Assembly: GCA_025353925.1 (NCBI GenBank)
Contig: JANXNV010000141.1
Location: 1 to 57,603 of the forward strand
Length of the DNA stretch: 57,603 nt
Direction of reading: 5' to 3'
DNA from: Armatimonadota bacterium
GTDB lineage: Bacteria > Armatimonadota > Armatimonadia > Armatimonadales > Capsulimonadaceae
The notes under the pieces were generated by a model. It worked only from the letters and a program-made list of their open reading frames with translations, had not been told where the DNA came from and did not search any database. Below, in pieces: positions 17,739 to 26,557 of the stretch. How positions within the stretch are numbered: position 1 is the stretch's first letter; the number at the start of each line of letters is the position of its first letter. Made by a program: the position numbers and the translations under genes.

Positions 17739-19217
17739 TTATTCCGGCACGACAATGTCCACACCGAGACCCTTCAGGGCCGACTCCAGTGCATGACCAT
17801 TTTGGTTATAACCCACGCTGGAGGCCGCGACTTTGCCGTCTTTATCGATCACATACTGCGTCGGGATGCCGCTGACATTGTACAGGTGGCTCGCGATGCT
17901 GGTGCCGTTATCCCGGCCCGCCGGATCGAAGACTGTTGGGAACAGGTAAACCGCTTTCTTCGCCGTGATCCATTTGTCATAGGAAGCTTTGTCGTCCCAC
18001 ACGCAGACGCCCAGCACGGCGACATCCTTATCTTTGACCTGCTCGTAGACTTTCTCCAAATGCGGCATGGACATCTGGCAGGGGCCGCACCAAGTAGACC
18101 AGAAATCCAGCACGACCGGCTTGCCTTTGTAGTCGGAGAGGTGGACGGTCTTGCCGTCCGGGGTCGTCGCCGCAAAATCCGGGGCTTCTGTCCCGACCGC
18201 CAGCAGCTTGGGCCGGTTAGCCTCTGCCGCAGCTTCCGCCGCCTGCATCACCTTCATGCGCTTCGCACGAGCGGCAGCCGCCATGACCGGCGAAGTCCCG
18301 CCGCCGCCTTTGGGCCCAAACAAGATATAGCGATTGTACATCAACCCGCTGGTCGGCGGTACGAAGACCCCGAGAAAGGCGGCGGTTTTTCCGTTGTAGC
18401 GCACGACATCGCTCTTCTGCCAGTCGCCCACATACAAATTCCCGTCTGGCCCGAAAGTCAGGCCACCGACATTGCTAAGATGCGGCCCATGTGCGGCAAA
18501 CACCCGCTTGAACGCCCCAGTTTTCGTGTATTCCAACACACCCGAGGCTCCGCCGACGTACAGGGTGCCGTCAGGGGCAAACGCGATATTTTGCGGGTCG
18601 ACAAGGCCGCCGCTGCCCTTCTTGACGAAGGTGCCCAGTGATGCACCTGTTTTCCCATCAAAGCGCAAAACAGTGTTTGCATCGTTGTTCGTGACGAACA
18701 GATTTCCGTCTGGTCCAAACGTGATATCACCGGCATAGACCATACCGCCGCTGCCATTCCGAACGAATATGCCTTTCGAGGCACCCGTCTTGCCGGAAAA
18801 GCGGCGGATGTCATGAGTCGTTTCGCTGCTGACGAACAGGTCGCCGTCGGGTCCGAACGCCATGCAAACCGGTCGACGCAGGCCGCCTCGCCCTGAAGGA
18901 ATAAACGTGCCCAGACTTTTGCCCGTCGCCGGATTGAAACGCAGAATCGCACCGTCCATGATCGATGTGACATACAAGTTGTGGTCCGGCCCAATCGCCA
19001 GCCCAACCGGGGTTAAGTTCGCCCCCAGAACGGCCAGGACTTTGCCTGAAGCCCCGTCGCAGCGCATGATGGAGCCGTCGCCGACATTTGCGACGTAAAG
19101 TGCCGAGTTTGCCCGCGTCAGATGCGGCGGTTTTGCGGGTTCCGCCGCCCGTGCCGCCGTGAGTGGAAGGAGTGAAAGTGCAGAAAGCAGCAGAGGCCGA
19201 ATGAGTCGGTGAGACAT
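17739..19217 (-). CDS. Secreted NHL/SMP-30-type beta-propeller fused to a TlpA/ResA-like thioredoxin domain
   Basis: 492 aa; repeated 'FGPDGNLFV(T/S)' blades, then 'GTEAPDFAATTPDGKTVHLSDYKGKPVVLDFWSTWCGPCQMSMPHLEKVY' with CxxC. Confidence 0.85.
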   Translation of the reverse strand: MSHRLIRPLLLSALSLLPLTAARAAEPAKPPHLTRANSALYVANVGDGSIMRCDGASGKVLAVLGANLTPVGLAIGPDHNLYVTSIMDGAILRFNPATGKSLGTFIPSGRGGLRRPVCMAFGPDGDLFVSSETTHDIRRFSGKTGASKGIFVRNGSGGMVYAGDITFGPDGNLFVTNNDANTVLRFDGKTGASLGTFVKKGSGGLVDPQNIAFAPDGTLYVGGASGVLEYTKTGAFKRVFAAHGPHLSNVGGLTFGPDGNLYVGDWQKSDVVRYNGKTAAFLGVFVPPTSGLMYNRYILFGPKGGGGTSPVMAAAARAKRMKVMQAAEAAAEANRPKLLAVGTEAPDFAATTPDGKTVHLSDYKGKPVVLDFWSTWCGPCQMSMPHLEKVYEQVKDKDVAVLGVCVWDDKASYDKWITAKKAVYLFPTVFDPAGRDNGTSIASHLYNVSGIPTQYVIDKDGKVAASSVGYNQNGHALESALKGLGVDIVVPE

Positions 19218-19295
19218 GTCGAAGTTCCTCCTGTGTGATTGACTGGTGTTAGTACGGAATTTTGCACGTTTGGTTTCGGCAGGGCGAAAAATAGT

Positions 19296-20369
19296 TCATT
19301 CCCTCGTCATCCGCACCTCACGGCCCGTCTCGGCAGAAAGATACAGCGCGTCTAAAATACGCGTCACCATCAGCCCTTCCTCACCGGGAACAGGTACGGG
19401 AGTATCATTGATAACCGCCTGAACAAACTCCCGCAGCTCAGCATCGTGGGTCATGATCTTCGGCAGGAACGCCAGCGCGGTATCGGTCAGCGTTCCGCTT
19501 TCCTCGCGAAAGACCCGCGTCGCCTCTTCGTTGGCCGGCTCCAGGTAAGCCCCACCCTCTGTACCGAACAAACTGGTGTGAAACTGGTTCTCGGCTAGAT
19601 TCGCCGCAAACGACGACTCCAAAGAAAGGGTCGCACCGTCGGCAAACCGAATAAAACCTGCTGCGAAGTCCTCCACCGTGTACGTCTTCGGATCCCACTG
19701 CCCGGCCAGCCCCAGAACGCCTTCCCGCGTACCGAACTTGACATAGGTTTGGCCCGTTACTGAGACCGGCTCCGGGTAGCCCATCAGCCACAGGGTCAGA
19801 TCCAAAATATGCACCCCGATATCGATTAGCGGCCCCCCACCCTGTTTGTCCTTTTGAGTGAATGTTCCCCATCCGGGGATGCCGCGCCGCCGCAGGGCAT
19901 GCGCACGGGCGTAATAGATCTCGCCCAGCTTGCCGTCCTCGACAAACCGCTTGACTGCCTGCGGCCCCGAACCAAACCGCGTATTCAGTGCAACCTGGAA
20001 CTTCTTCCCGGCAGCGTGCCCCGCCGCCACCATCGCCGCTCCCTCGACGGCATTGATCGCCAGCGGCTTCTCGCAGATGACATGCTTCCCCGCCGCAAAC
20101 GAATCGATCACCGGCTGATGGTGCCGGTAGTTCGGCGTGCAGACATCCACCGCATCGATCTCGTCCAGCTCCAGCATCTGCGTATAATCCGTAAATGTCC
20201 GCGTCACCCCAAATTTGGCCGACGCCGCCGAAAGGGCCGCCTCGTCAATATCGCAGATCGCAATAATCTCGACCAGGCCCTCTTCCTGCATCTTCAGATA
20301 CGCCGGTAGATGTGTTTTCTGCCCAATATAGCCCGTGCCGATCAAAGCAATGCCCACTGGTTTCTTCAT
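19296..20369 (-). CDS. Gfo/Idh/MocA family oxidoreductase
   Basis: 'MKKPVGIALIGTGYIGQKTHLPAYLK' Rossmann start, 'DVCTPNYRHHQPVIDSFAAGKHVICEKPLA' signature. ORF track starts at 20456; MKKPV at 20369 is the likely start. Confidence 0.85.
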   Translation of the reverse strand: MKKPVGIALIGTGYIGQKTHLPAYLKMQEEGLVEIIAICDIDEAALSAASAKFGVTRTFTDYTQMLELDEIDAVDVCTPNYRHHQPVIDSFAAGKHVICEKPLAINAVEGAAMVAAGHAAGKKFQVALNTRFGSGPQAVKRFVEDGKLGEIYYARAHALRRRGIPGWGTFTQKDKQGGGPLIDIGVHILDLTLWLMGYPEPVSVTGQTYVKFGTREGVLGLAGQWDPKTYTVEDFAAGFIRFADGATLSLESSFAANLAENQFHTSLFGTEGGAYLEPANEEATRVFREESGTLTDTALAFLPKIMTHDAELREFVQAVINDTPVPVPGEEGLMVTRILDALYLSAETGREVRMTRE

Positions 20370-20459
20370 ACTGCCGACCTGTTCGCCGCAAACGCGGGGT
20401 ATTCCTGCTCGCTTCAACCAATAGGCGATCCCATTGTGGGAGCAAGGTATAATCATAAT

Positions 20460-20753
20460 ATGCGCATCATCGCCAGAAGTACATTACGGGATTTCTGGGA
20501 AATACATGCGGACTCGGAGGACGCGTTAAGAGCGTGGTATCAAGATACGAGTCAAGCACAATGGAAGACGCCGGAGGATATCAAAAGCAATTATGCCAGT
20601 GCCGGCATCATTGTTGGTAACCGCATTGTATTCAACATCAAGGGCAATCATTATCGGCTCATCGTCGCAATCAACTATCAGTTTGGGATTGTCTATATTC
20701 GCTTCATCGGTACGCATCGACAGCATGACAAAGTGAATGCGGCTTCGATATAA
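20460..20753 (+). CDS. higB: HigB-like mRNA interferase toxin
   Basis: MRIIARSTLRDFWEIHADSEDALRAWYQDTSQAQWKTPEDIKSNYASAGIIVGNRIVFNIKGNHYRLIVAINYQFGIVYIRFIGTHRQHDKV, a typical HigB sequence; start at internal ATG 20460. Confidence 0.85.
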   Translation: MRIIARSTLRDFWEIHADSEDALRAWYQDTSQAQWKTPEDIKSNYASAGIIVGNRIVFNIKGNHYRLIVAINYQFGIVYIRFIGTHRQHDKVNAASI

Positions 20754-20764
20754 AGGGCAAAATT

Positions 20765-21196
20765 ATGAGTGATTTCACGGCTCTACGGTCCTTGAAGACG
20801 GAAATGGACCACAAAGAGGCATTAAGAGAAATCGAACACCTCTTCGACGCTTCCCCGGAGACTCCTGAGGGTGACCGGTTGGACGTTCTCACCCTGCTGG
20901 TCGAGGCTTACGAGCAGCAGCATCACGCCATCCTGCCACCGGATCCGGTGGTCGCGCTGGAATATTATATGGAGAGTCGCGGGTTGACCCGGCGGGATCT
21001 AGAGCCATATCTCGGGAGCCGCGCCCGGGTGGCGGAAGTTCTAAATCGCAGACGCGGACTGACAATCGAGATGATTCGTCGTTTACATGACGGCTTAGGC
21101 ATCTCTGCTGAGGTTCTGATCCGGCCTTATCCGCTGCGTCGACGGTCTGTTACTGAGGTACAGCCAGCGTCAACCGCCACCTTGTCGGCGGCGTAG
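20765..21196 (+). CDS. higA: HigA-like HTH antitoxin
   Basis: HTH 'LTRRDLEPYLGSRARVAEVLNRRRGLTIEMIRRLHDGLGISAEVLI', directly downstream of higB. Confidence 0.8.
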   Translation: MSDFTALRSLKTEMDHKEALREIEHLFDASPETPEGDRLDVLTLLVEAYEQQHHAILPPDPVVALEYYMESRGLTRRDLEPYLGSRARVAEVLNRRRGLTIEMIRRLHDGLGISAEVLIRPYPLRRRSVTEVQPASTATLSAA

Positions 21197-21212
21197 CCGG
21201 CGAGACAAAGAA

Positions 21213-21239
21213 ACGCCCGCCGGTATCACCAGCGGGCGT
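21213..21239. terminator. Bidirectional terminator-like hairpin between convergent genes
   Basis: ACGCCCGC...GCGGGCGT stem; minus strand followed by TTTCTTTG. Confidence 0.5.
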
Positions 21240-21257
21240 CTCACCTACTTCTTCTCA

Positions 21258-21428
21258 TCACTTCTTCCGCAAACGCCGGAACAGCTCGGCAGGTTTGATC
21301 TTGCGCGGACGCAGCCATTTCGGAGGCCGCAGCAGGGCGGGCAAAGGGCTTTTGGAGGCTGTTGCCGTCACGATTATGTAAAATGCGGCTGCCAGTGCGA
21401 GGTAACCGAAGAAAAACCAGAGGACCAT
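21258..21428 (-). CDS. Small membrane protein (56 aa)
   Basis: MVLWFFFGYLALAAAFYIIVTATASKSPLPALLRPPKWLRPRKIKPAELFRRLRKK: one TM helix plus basic tail; not in the supplied ORF list (short). Ends just upstream of the hairpin. Confidence 0.4.
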   Translation of the reverse strand: MVLWFFFGYLALAAAFYIIVTATASKSPLPALLRPPKWLRPRKIKPAELFRRLRKK

Positions 21429-21519
21429 CGATGGTACCGCCTTTCTCAGGAATGTTATCCCAATTCGCCGACAACTATGCCGACACTCTTGTTCCCAGTA
21501 TGTCCTGGTTGCGAGAGAA

Positions 21520-22770
21520 CTAAACGCTTTCCAGCATTAATGCCGGTGTCAAATCCGTCGGCTGCCAGCCGCTGGCCGTGTATTCGGTCCAGATGCGCTC
21601 GTAAACAGACTCCGTCTGAGCGGCGATGGTCTCCCAGTTGAAGGTCTCCAAAACACGTGCGTGGGCGGACGCCACCAGGCGGCTGGCGGTCTCCGGCTCG
21701 TGCAGCAGCTTCAGCAGGCCGTCCGCCAGAGAGTTCGGGTTTCCGGCATAGGTGGTGATCCCCGTGACGCCGTTCTCCACGACTTCCGGCAGGCCCCCGG
21801 CATCGGAGACGACCACGGGCAGACCCGCCGCCATAGCCTCCAAAGCGACGATGCCGAACGGCTCATACAGGCTTGGGAAGCAGGCGATATCGCTGACAGC
21901 GTAGATCTTCATCAGGTCTTCGTCGGGCACAAAGCCCGCGAAGTAGACGTGCCGCTCCATGCCCAGATAGGCCGCCAGGTTGACTAGGTGCTCCCGCTGC
22001 CCGCCGCCGCAGATCAGCAGCTTGGCATCGTGATAACCCCAGCGCACTTTCGGCAGGGCTTCAATGAGGATTTGGACGCCCTTCTCACGCACCATCCGGC
22101 CCACGAAGAAGATGATCTTTTCCTCCGGGGCGGCGTAACGGGCACGGAAGGCGGCTTTCTCCTCCGGCGTGAACTGCGGAAGCTGGAACTTGGCGGCCTC
22201 GACACCGTTCGGGACGACATCCATTTTGCCCCAGGGCGTATGCAGGGCGTGCTCGCACTCACGCTTCATAAATTCGGTGCAGACGATCACCCGCCAGGCT
22301 TCGTTCTGCAGCTGCCACTCGACCGAGTTGATATATTCCTGGGTAGGGCCTTTGATGCCGCTGTTACGGCCATACTCCGTGGCATGGATCGTGGCGGTCA
22401 GCGGCAGATGATATTTGTGCTTCAGCGACGCGGCGGCAAAATGTGTCAGCCAGTCGTGGGCGTGCAGGAGCAGGGGGGCGTCGGCATCCAGCTCCAGCAA
22501 CTCAGGAATCAGCGTGTCGGCCCGGTCCAGCATGGCATCGTTGAGAAGCTGCACCCAATGGATGAAATCGTTGCCCGGCCCCGACGGCGTCACGCGGTAC
22601 AGATGGATTCCGTCAACGACTTCCTCTTCCGCCGCTCCCGGATGCTCGCAGGTAATGACATGCACTTCGACGCCCAGCGTGACCAGCCCGTGGGCCAGCC
22701 CGTACACATGCGGCGAGATGCCGCCAACGATTTTGGGAGGATACTCCCAGCTCAGCATAATGACGCGCAT
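21520..22770 (-). CDS. GT4-family glycosyltransferase (glycogen synthase/starch synthase-like)
   Basis: 416 aa; 'MLSWEYPPKIVGGISPHVYGLA', 'FVGRMVREKGVQILIEA', 'FPSLYEPFGIVALEAMAAGLPVVVSDAGGLPEVV'. Confidence 0.9.
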   Translation of the reverse strand: MRVIMLSWEYPPKIVGGISPHVYGLAHGLVTLGVEVHVITCEHPGAAEEEVVDGIHLYRVTPSGPGNDFIHWVQLLNDAMLDRADTLIPELLELDADAPLLLHAHDWLTHFAAASLKHKYHLPLTATIHATEYGRNSGIKGPTQEYINSVEWQLQNEAWRVIVCTEFMKRECEHALHTPWGKMDVVPNGVEAAKFQLPQFTPEEKAAFRARYAAPEEKIIFFVGRMVREKGVQILIEALPKVRWGYHDAKLLICGGGQREHLVNLAAYLGMERHVYFAGFVPDEDLMKIYAVSDIACFPSLYEPFGIVALEAMAAGLPVVVSDAGGLPEVVENGVTGITTYAGNPNSLADGLLKLLHEPETASRLVASAHARVLETFNWETIAAQTESVYERIWTEYTASGWQPTDLTPALMLESV

Positions 22771-22792
22771 GATTTCTCCTTACACACCCAAA

Positions 22793-23956
22793 CTATATCG
22801 ACTTGCTTCGAGAAGGCATGAACGCAGCGGGCGGCAAACCCGCGAATGCCTCCCTGACAGTCAAACACGGCTCTGTTCGGAAAAGATGAGCTTCACCGCT
22901 ATGAGTCGGCAATGGCGGGTTGACCCGACCCATACGAGAGCCAACAAAAAATAATCGTTTACGCTTTTGTGCTGCCCCGAAGTCGGAGGCAAGCAAGGTA
23001 CAAACTGTCATATTGTAACCCATCCCGCGCATTTTCTCAATTATATCGCGGTAGAGCCAGCCGCCTCCGAGACCCGTGAGATTCGGAACGTTCTCCATCA
23101 CAAAATACGTTGGACCTAGACGCTCCACGAATCTTAAAAAATGAGACACCATATTGCCACGTTCATCGCTCAATCCCTTTTGTTTTCCAGCTTGGCTAAA
23201 TGCCTGACAAGGAGGACCGCCGTACACGATATCAGGCACCTGAGCCTCGCCACTTAAACGACTCCAATGTTCTAGTGGATCTTCGATTTTGGCTACATCT
23301 GTTGCAATCGCGCTGGCACCAAACCCATAATAACCATTGAGGGTGCAACAAGCATCGGCCCAATATTCCGAGACGACTTTTGTTTCGATGCGCCTATCGC
23401 CAAGCGTAGCTTGACCGGCTCCAATATCCATGCCCCCTGCCCCGCTGAAAAGGCTGAGACCTTTCAAAGGCCGATTGGGTAAGTTGTTGTCTTGGGCGTG
23501 GATTAAGATTGCTTGAAACACGGCTCGCGCGAGCGGCACCGGAACGGCGTTGCCGACCTGAAGCTGAGTGCTAGTCAGAGTTCCTTCAAATTGAAGACTA
23601 TCCGGGAATCCTTGCAGCCGCGCAGCTTCGCGAACAGTGATGAACCTATTCTCAAACGGGTGAACGAACTTATTGAAAATATACGCAGTGACTGTCAGCG
23701 ACGGTGCATCCGGGTCGAGCCTGATTATTCGGAGGTTCGGCCCGCCCTTGCGCGTGGAATCTTCTTTCACATAAAACCGGAAGCTTTTATGCCAAAGCTC
23801 CTCGGGAAGATCCTGCATCTTTTGGCCGATTCCCAGAGCATCAATACGCTGCTGCACCTCACAGCCAACCTGCCGAGCAATATGATTGGTAACTATTGGT
23901 ATGTCTTCGCGCGCCAAAGTCTGATCAGAATTGGAAGACATCACTAATCCATTCAT
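22793..23956 (-). CDS. C5-cytosine DNA methyltransferase with circularly permuted motif order (IX-X then I-VIII)
   Basis: N-terminal 'RFITVREAARLQGFPDSL' (IX) and 'QVGNAVPVPLARAVFQAIL' (X) precede 'LKGLSLFSGAGGMDIG' (I), 'IVYGGPPCQAFSQAGKQKGLSDERGNM' (IV), 'YFVMENVPNL' (VI), 'ASDFGAAQKRKRLFFVGSR' (VIII). Start ATG 23956 or 23941 (ORF track 24073). Confidence 0.92.
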   Translation of the reverse strand: MNGLVMSSNSDQTLAREDIPIVTNHIARQVGCEVQQRIDALGIGQKMQDLPEELWHKSFRFYVKEDSTRKGGPNLRIIRLDPDAPSLTVTAYIFNKFVHPFENRFITVREAARLQGFPDSLQFEGTLTSTQLQVGNAVPVPLARAVFQAILIHAQDNNLPNRPLKGLSLFSGAGGMDIGAGQATLGDRRIETKVVSEYWADACCTLNGYYGFGASAIATDVAKIEDPLEHWSRLSGEAQVPDIVYGGPPCQAFSQAGKQKGLSDERGNMVSHFLRFVERLGPTYFVMENVPNLTGLGGGWLYRDIIEKMRGMGYNMTVCTLLASDFGAAQKRKRLFFVGSRMGRVNPPLPTHSGEAHLFRTEPCLTVREAFAGLPPAAFMPSRSKSI

Positions 23957-25220
23957 CCCTTGAATGACTCCTTGTAAACGAGAGAATGCCGTCAAAAAGA
24001 TTATACAGCTGTTTGTCAGGTGGCAACTCTCCCGCTCTCTTCGCCAGACATGTTGAATCCTGCGTCCAAACAACGTCTTGAAAATCTTGAAGGTACGACG
24101 CGTAATGCCTTACAGCATGAATATTAGAGATTATGGCCGTCTTAACGATATAACTGGTTTTCGGCTTCGCAGCGGTGGCAATCTTGAGAACTTGATAAGT
24201 TGCCTTTTTAATATCGTCAGTTCTGTCCATGCCGACACTTGTTTTAGAATCGGATATAGTTTTTCCTTCTGGCCATTTCGATGGTTTGGGCTTGGGTGCC
24301 CCGCAGGCACCTGTCAGCCAAAACACAGCATCAATTGGGTCTTTACGCCCATTGCCGTATGACGTGTAGGCCCGTGCCCAGAACTGGAAGTAGGACTTCA
24401 AGTGTAATTCATTGTTAACCAAGACGCGCCGCACCTGTTCCCGTGCCCAATCCAATCTGTTGGACTGCGCTAGAGGAGACAGAGGCAAAAGTTTCATGTC
24501 CCAACCTGCCGCACTGTTGGTTCTTGCGACAGGTAGCATAATATTCAGAGAAGTAAAAGCCAAAGCAGTATTGTCCGTACCTGCATGAAGGCGCGGAACC
24601 ACTTGACCCAGCGCATCATTTTCAGTTTGCAGCTCAGTTATCACAGCCAATGGCAACACGGTGAGAGGCGCGGCTTTTGCCTCAGCCAGTAGGACTATTT
24701 TGTTGCTTTCGTCGTACATGATTACATCAACAGGTTCCGAGGCAATGTACACTTTGATGTTTTTCTCATCACGCTCAAACAGGCAACTCAAAAACACGCA
24801 CAACAACCGGCGTGTGGTCCTACCAATTTGCCCCGAAGGAGGTTTACTAGCCGGGTGATAGTGAAAATCACCGGTCAGAAGACACCTTGAACAGGCATTC
24901 GCCCCAAAATTGTAAATAAGCAGGGGAGTATTTTCAGGGCAGTAAAGCCAACCTGTGTTTGTCACAGCGGCGTAATACTCCATCGATACAAACAGATCAA
25001 ATGCGGCGGCCAATGATTGCCCGACTTCTGTTCTGCTTTCAACAGCGTATTCGTGCGCTCGCTCGATAAGGAGGTTTACTAACTCGCGCTCATCATCAGT
25101 GACACGAATTTTGATCGCTTTATCTAATTGAGTTTTTACCCACTCGTCTGGATTGTCTGTAAGAAGTGACAGTTCATCTTCTTCCTGAACTTCGCTTTCG
25201 TCTGTTGTCATGTTAGCCAA
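23925..25220 (-). CDS. Putative type II restriction endonuclease, PD-(D/E)XK-type, partner of the methyltransferase
   Basis: 431 aa, 3' end overlaps the MTase start; 'EPVDVIMYDESNKIVLLAEAKAAPL' fits (P)D-X11-EXK; low-GC like the MTase. Confidence 0.7.
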   Translation of the reverse strand: MANMTTDESEVQEEDELSLLTDNPDEWVKTQLDKAIKIRVTDDERELVNLLIERAHEYAVESRTEVGQSLAAAFDLFVSMEYYAAVTNTGWLYCPENTPLLIYNFGANACSRCLLTGDFHYHPASKPPSGQIGRTTRRLLCVFLSCLFERDEKNIKVYIASEPVDVIMYDESNKIVLLAEAKAAPLTVLPLAVITELQTENDALGQVVPRLHAGTDNTALAFTSLNIMLPVARTNSAAGWDMKLLPLSPLAQSNRLDWAREQVRRVLVNNELHLKSYFQFWARAYTSYGNGRKDPIDAVFWLTGACGAPKPKPSKWPEGKTISDSKTSVGMDRTDDIKKATYQVLKIATAAKPKTSYIVKTAIISNIHAVRHYASYLQDFQDVVWTQDSTCLAKRAGELPPDKQLYNLFDGILSFTRSHSRDEWISDVFQF

Positions 25221-25238
25221 ATTTAAAATCTAAGCCCT

Positions 25239-26528
25239 CTACTCCGCCCGGTGCCCGATATCCGTCCGAAAATGCATATGGTCGAAGGAAATACTCTTGA
25301 CGGCGGCATACGCTCGTGCCCGGGCCTGCGTGAAGTCGTCGCCGATTGCGCTTACACCCAGAACGCGCCCGCCGTTGGTCAAAATCTGCCCGTCTTCGCC
25401 TAGCTTTGTCCCGGCATGGAACGCCACGACATCAGACAGGTGCGCGACCTGCTCCAGACCTTCAATCGGCAGGTCGGTTGCGTAGGCCCCCGGATAGCCG
25501 CCCGATGCCAGCACGACGCATACGGCACTCTGCGGCTTCCAGCGCACCTCCACCTCATCCAGGTGGGCGTCGGTGACTCCCATCAAAATATCCACGAGGT
25601 CCGTTTCCAGCAGCGGCAGCACGACCTGTGTCTCCGGGTCACCGAAGCGGCAGTTAAATTCCAGCGTCTTCAGAGACCCGTCTTTGCCGATCATAATCCC
25701 GGCATACAAGACGCCTTTGTACGGGATCCCCGACTCACGGATGGCCTCAACGACGGGCCGCAGAATCTGCTCGACCGCCTGCTGATAGATCTCGGGAGTC
25801 ACGAGAGGCACCGGAGCATAGCAGCCCATCCCACCTGTATTCGGGCCTTCATCACCGTCCAAAGCCCGTTTGTGGTCTTGGACGGCGAGCATGGGAATAA
25901 TCGTCGTTCCGTCAGTGAAGGCCATCAGGGAGGCTTCTTCGCCCTCCAAGAACTCTTCCACCACGACCGTATCCCCTGACGCCCCGAAGATCCGATCCGA
26001 CATGATCTTTCGGAGTGCCTCCTGCGCCTCGGCATCGGTGCGGCAGATAAAGACGCCTTTGCCCGCCGCTTCACCGTCAGCTTTGACGACCAGCGGTGCC
26101 AGCGGCTGGGCATCGAAATGGGATTTGAGGTAGTAGGAGGCCGCTTCCGGTGATGTAAATGCCGCAAAGCTGGCGGTGGGGATTCCATAGCGGAGCATCA
26201 AGCCCTTGGCATACGCTTTCGAGCCTTCCAGTTGGGCAGGCTCGCGGGCCGGGCCGAAAATGCGCAGGCCGCGCTGCTCGAATAGGTCCACGATTCCCGC
26301 GATTAGCGGGATCTCCGGGCCGACCACAGTCAGGTCGATGCCGTTTTCAATCGCGAAATCCAGCAGACCATTGCTGTCTGTGATCGCCAGCGGGACACAC
26401 TCCGCCAGCTGCGCGATCCCGGCATTGCCCGGAGCGCAGAAGATCTTGCTGACCTGCTGACTCTGCGCCAGTTTCCAGACTAGTGCATGTTCGCGCCCGC
26501 CTCCTCCGATGACCAGAATCTTCAGCAT
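25239..26528 (-). CDS. purD: Phosphoribosylamine--glycine ligase
   Basis: 'MLKILVIGGGGREHALVWKLAQS', 'KADGEAAGKGVFIC', 'GPNTGGMGCYAPVPLVT', 'LEFNCRFGDPETQVVLPLL'. Confidence 0.95.
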   Translation of the reverse strand: MLKILVIGGGGREHALVWKLAQSQQVSKIFCAPGNAGIAQLAECVPLAITDSNGLLDFAIENGIDLTVVGPEIPLIAGIVDLFEQRGLRIFGPAREPAQLEGSKAYAKGLMLRYGIPTASFAAFTSPEAASYYLKSHFDAQPLAPLVVKADGEAAGKGVFICRTDAEAQEALRKIMSDRIFGASGDTVVVEEFLEGEEASLMAFTDGTTIIPMLAVQDHKRALDGDEGPNTGGMGCYAPVPLVTPEIYQQAVEQILRPVVEAIRESGIPYKGVLYAGIMIGKDGSLKTLEFNCRFGDPETQVVLPLLETDLVDILMGVTDAHLDEVEVRWKPQSAVCVVLASGGYPGAYATDLPIEGLEQVAHLSDVVAFHAGTKLGEDGQILTNGGRVLGVSAIGDDFTQARARAYAAVKSISFDHMHFRTDIGHRAE

Positions 26529-26557
26529 GAACTCTCTTTCTCAAAAACCCGTCAGCA

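Noticed and set aside
23513-24362. Plus-strand ORFs over the R-M genes
   Set aside because: Antisense to well-supported methyltransferase and nuclease genes.
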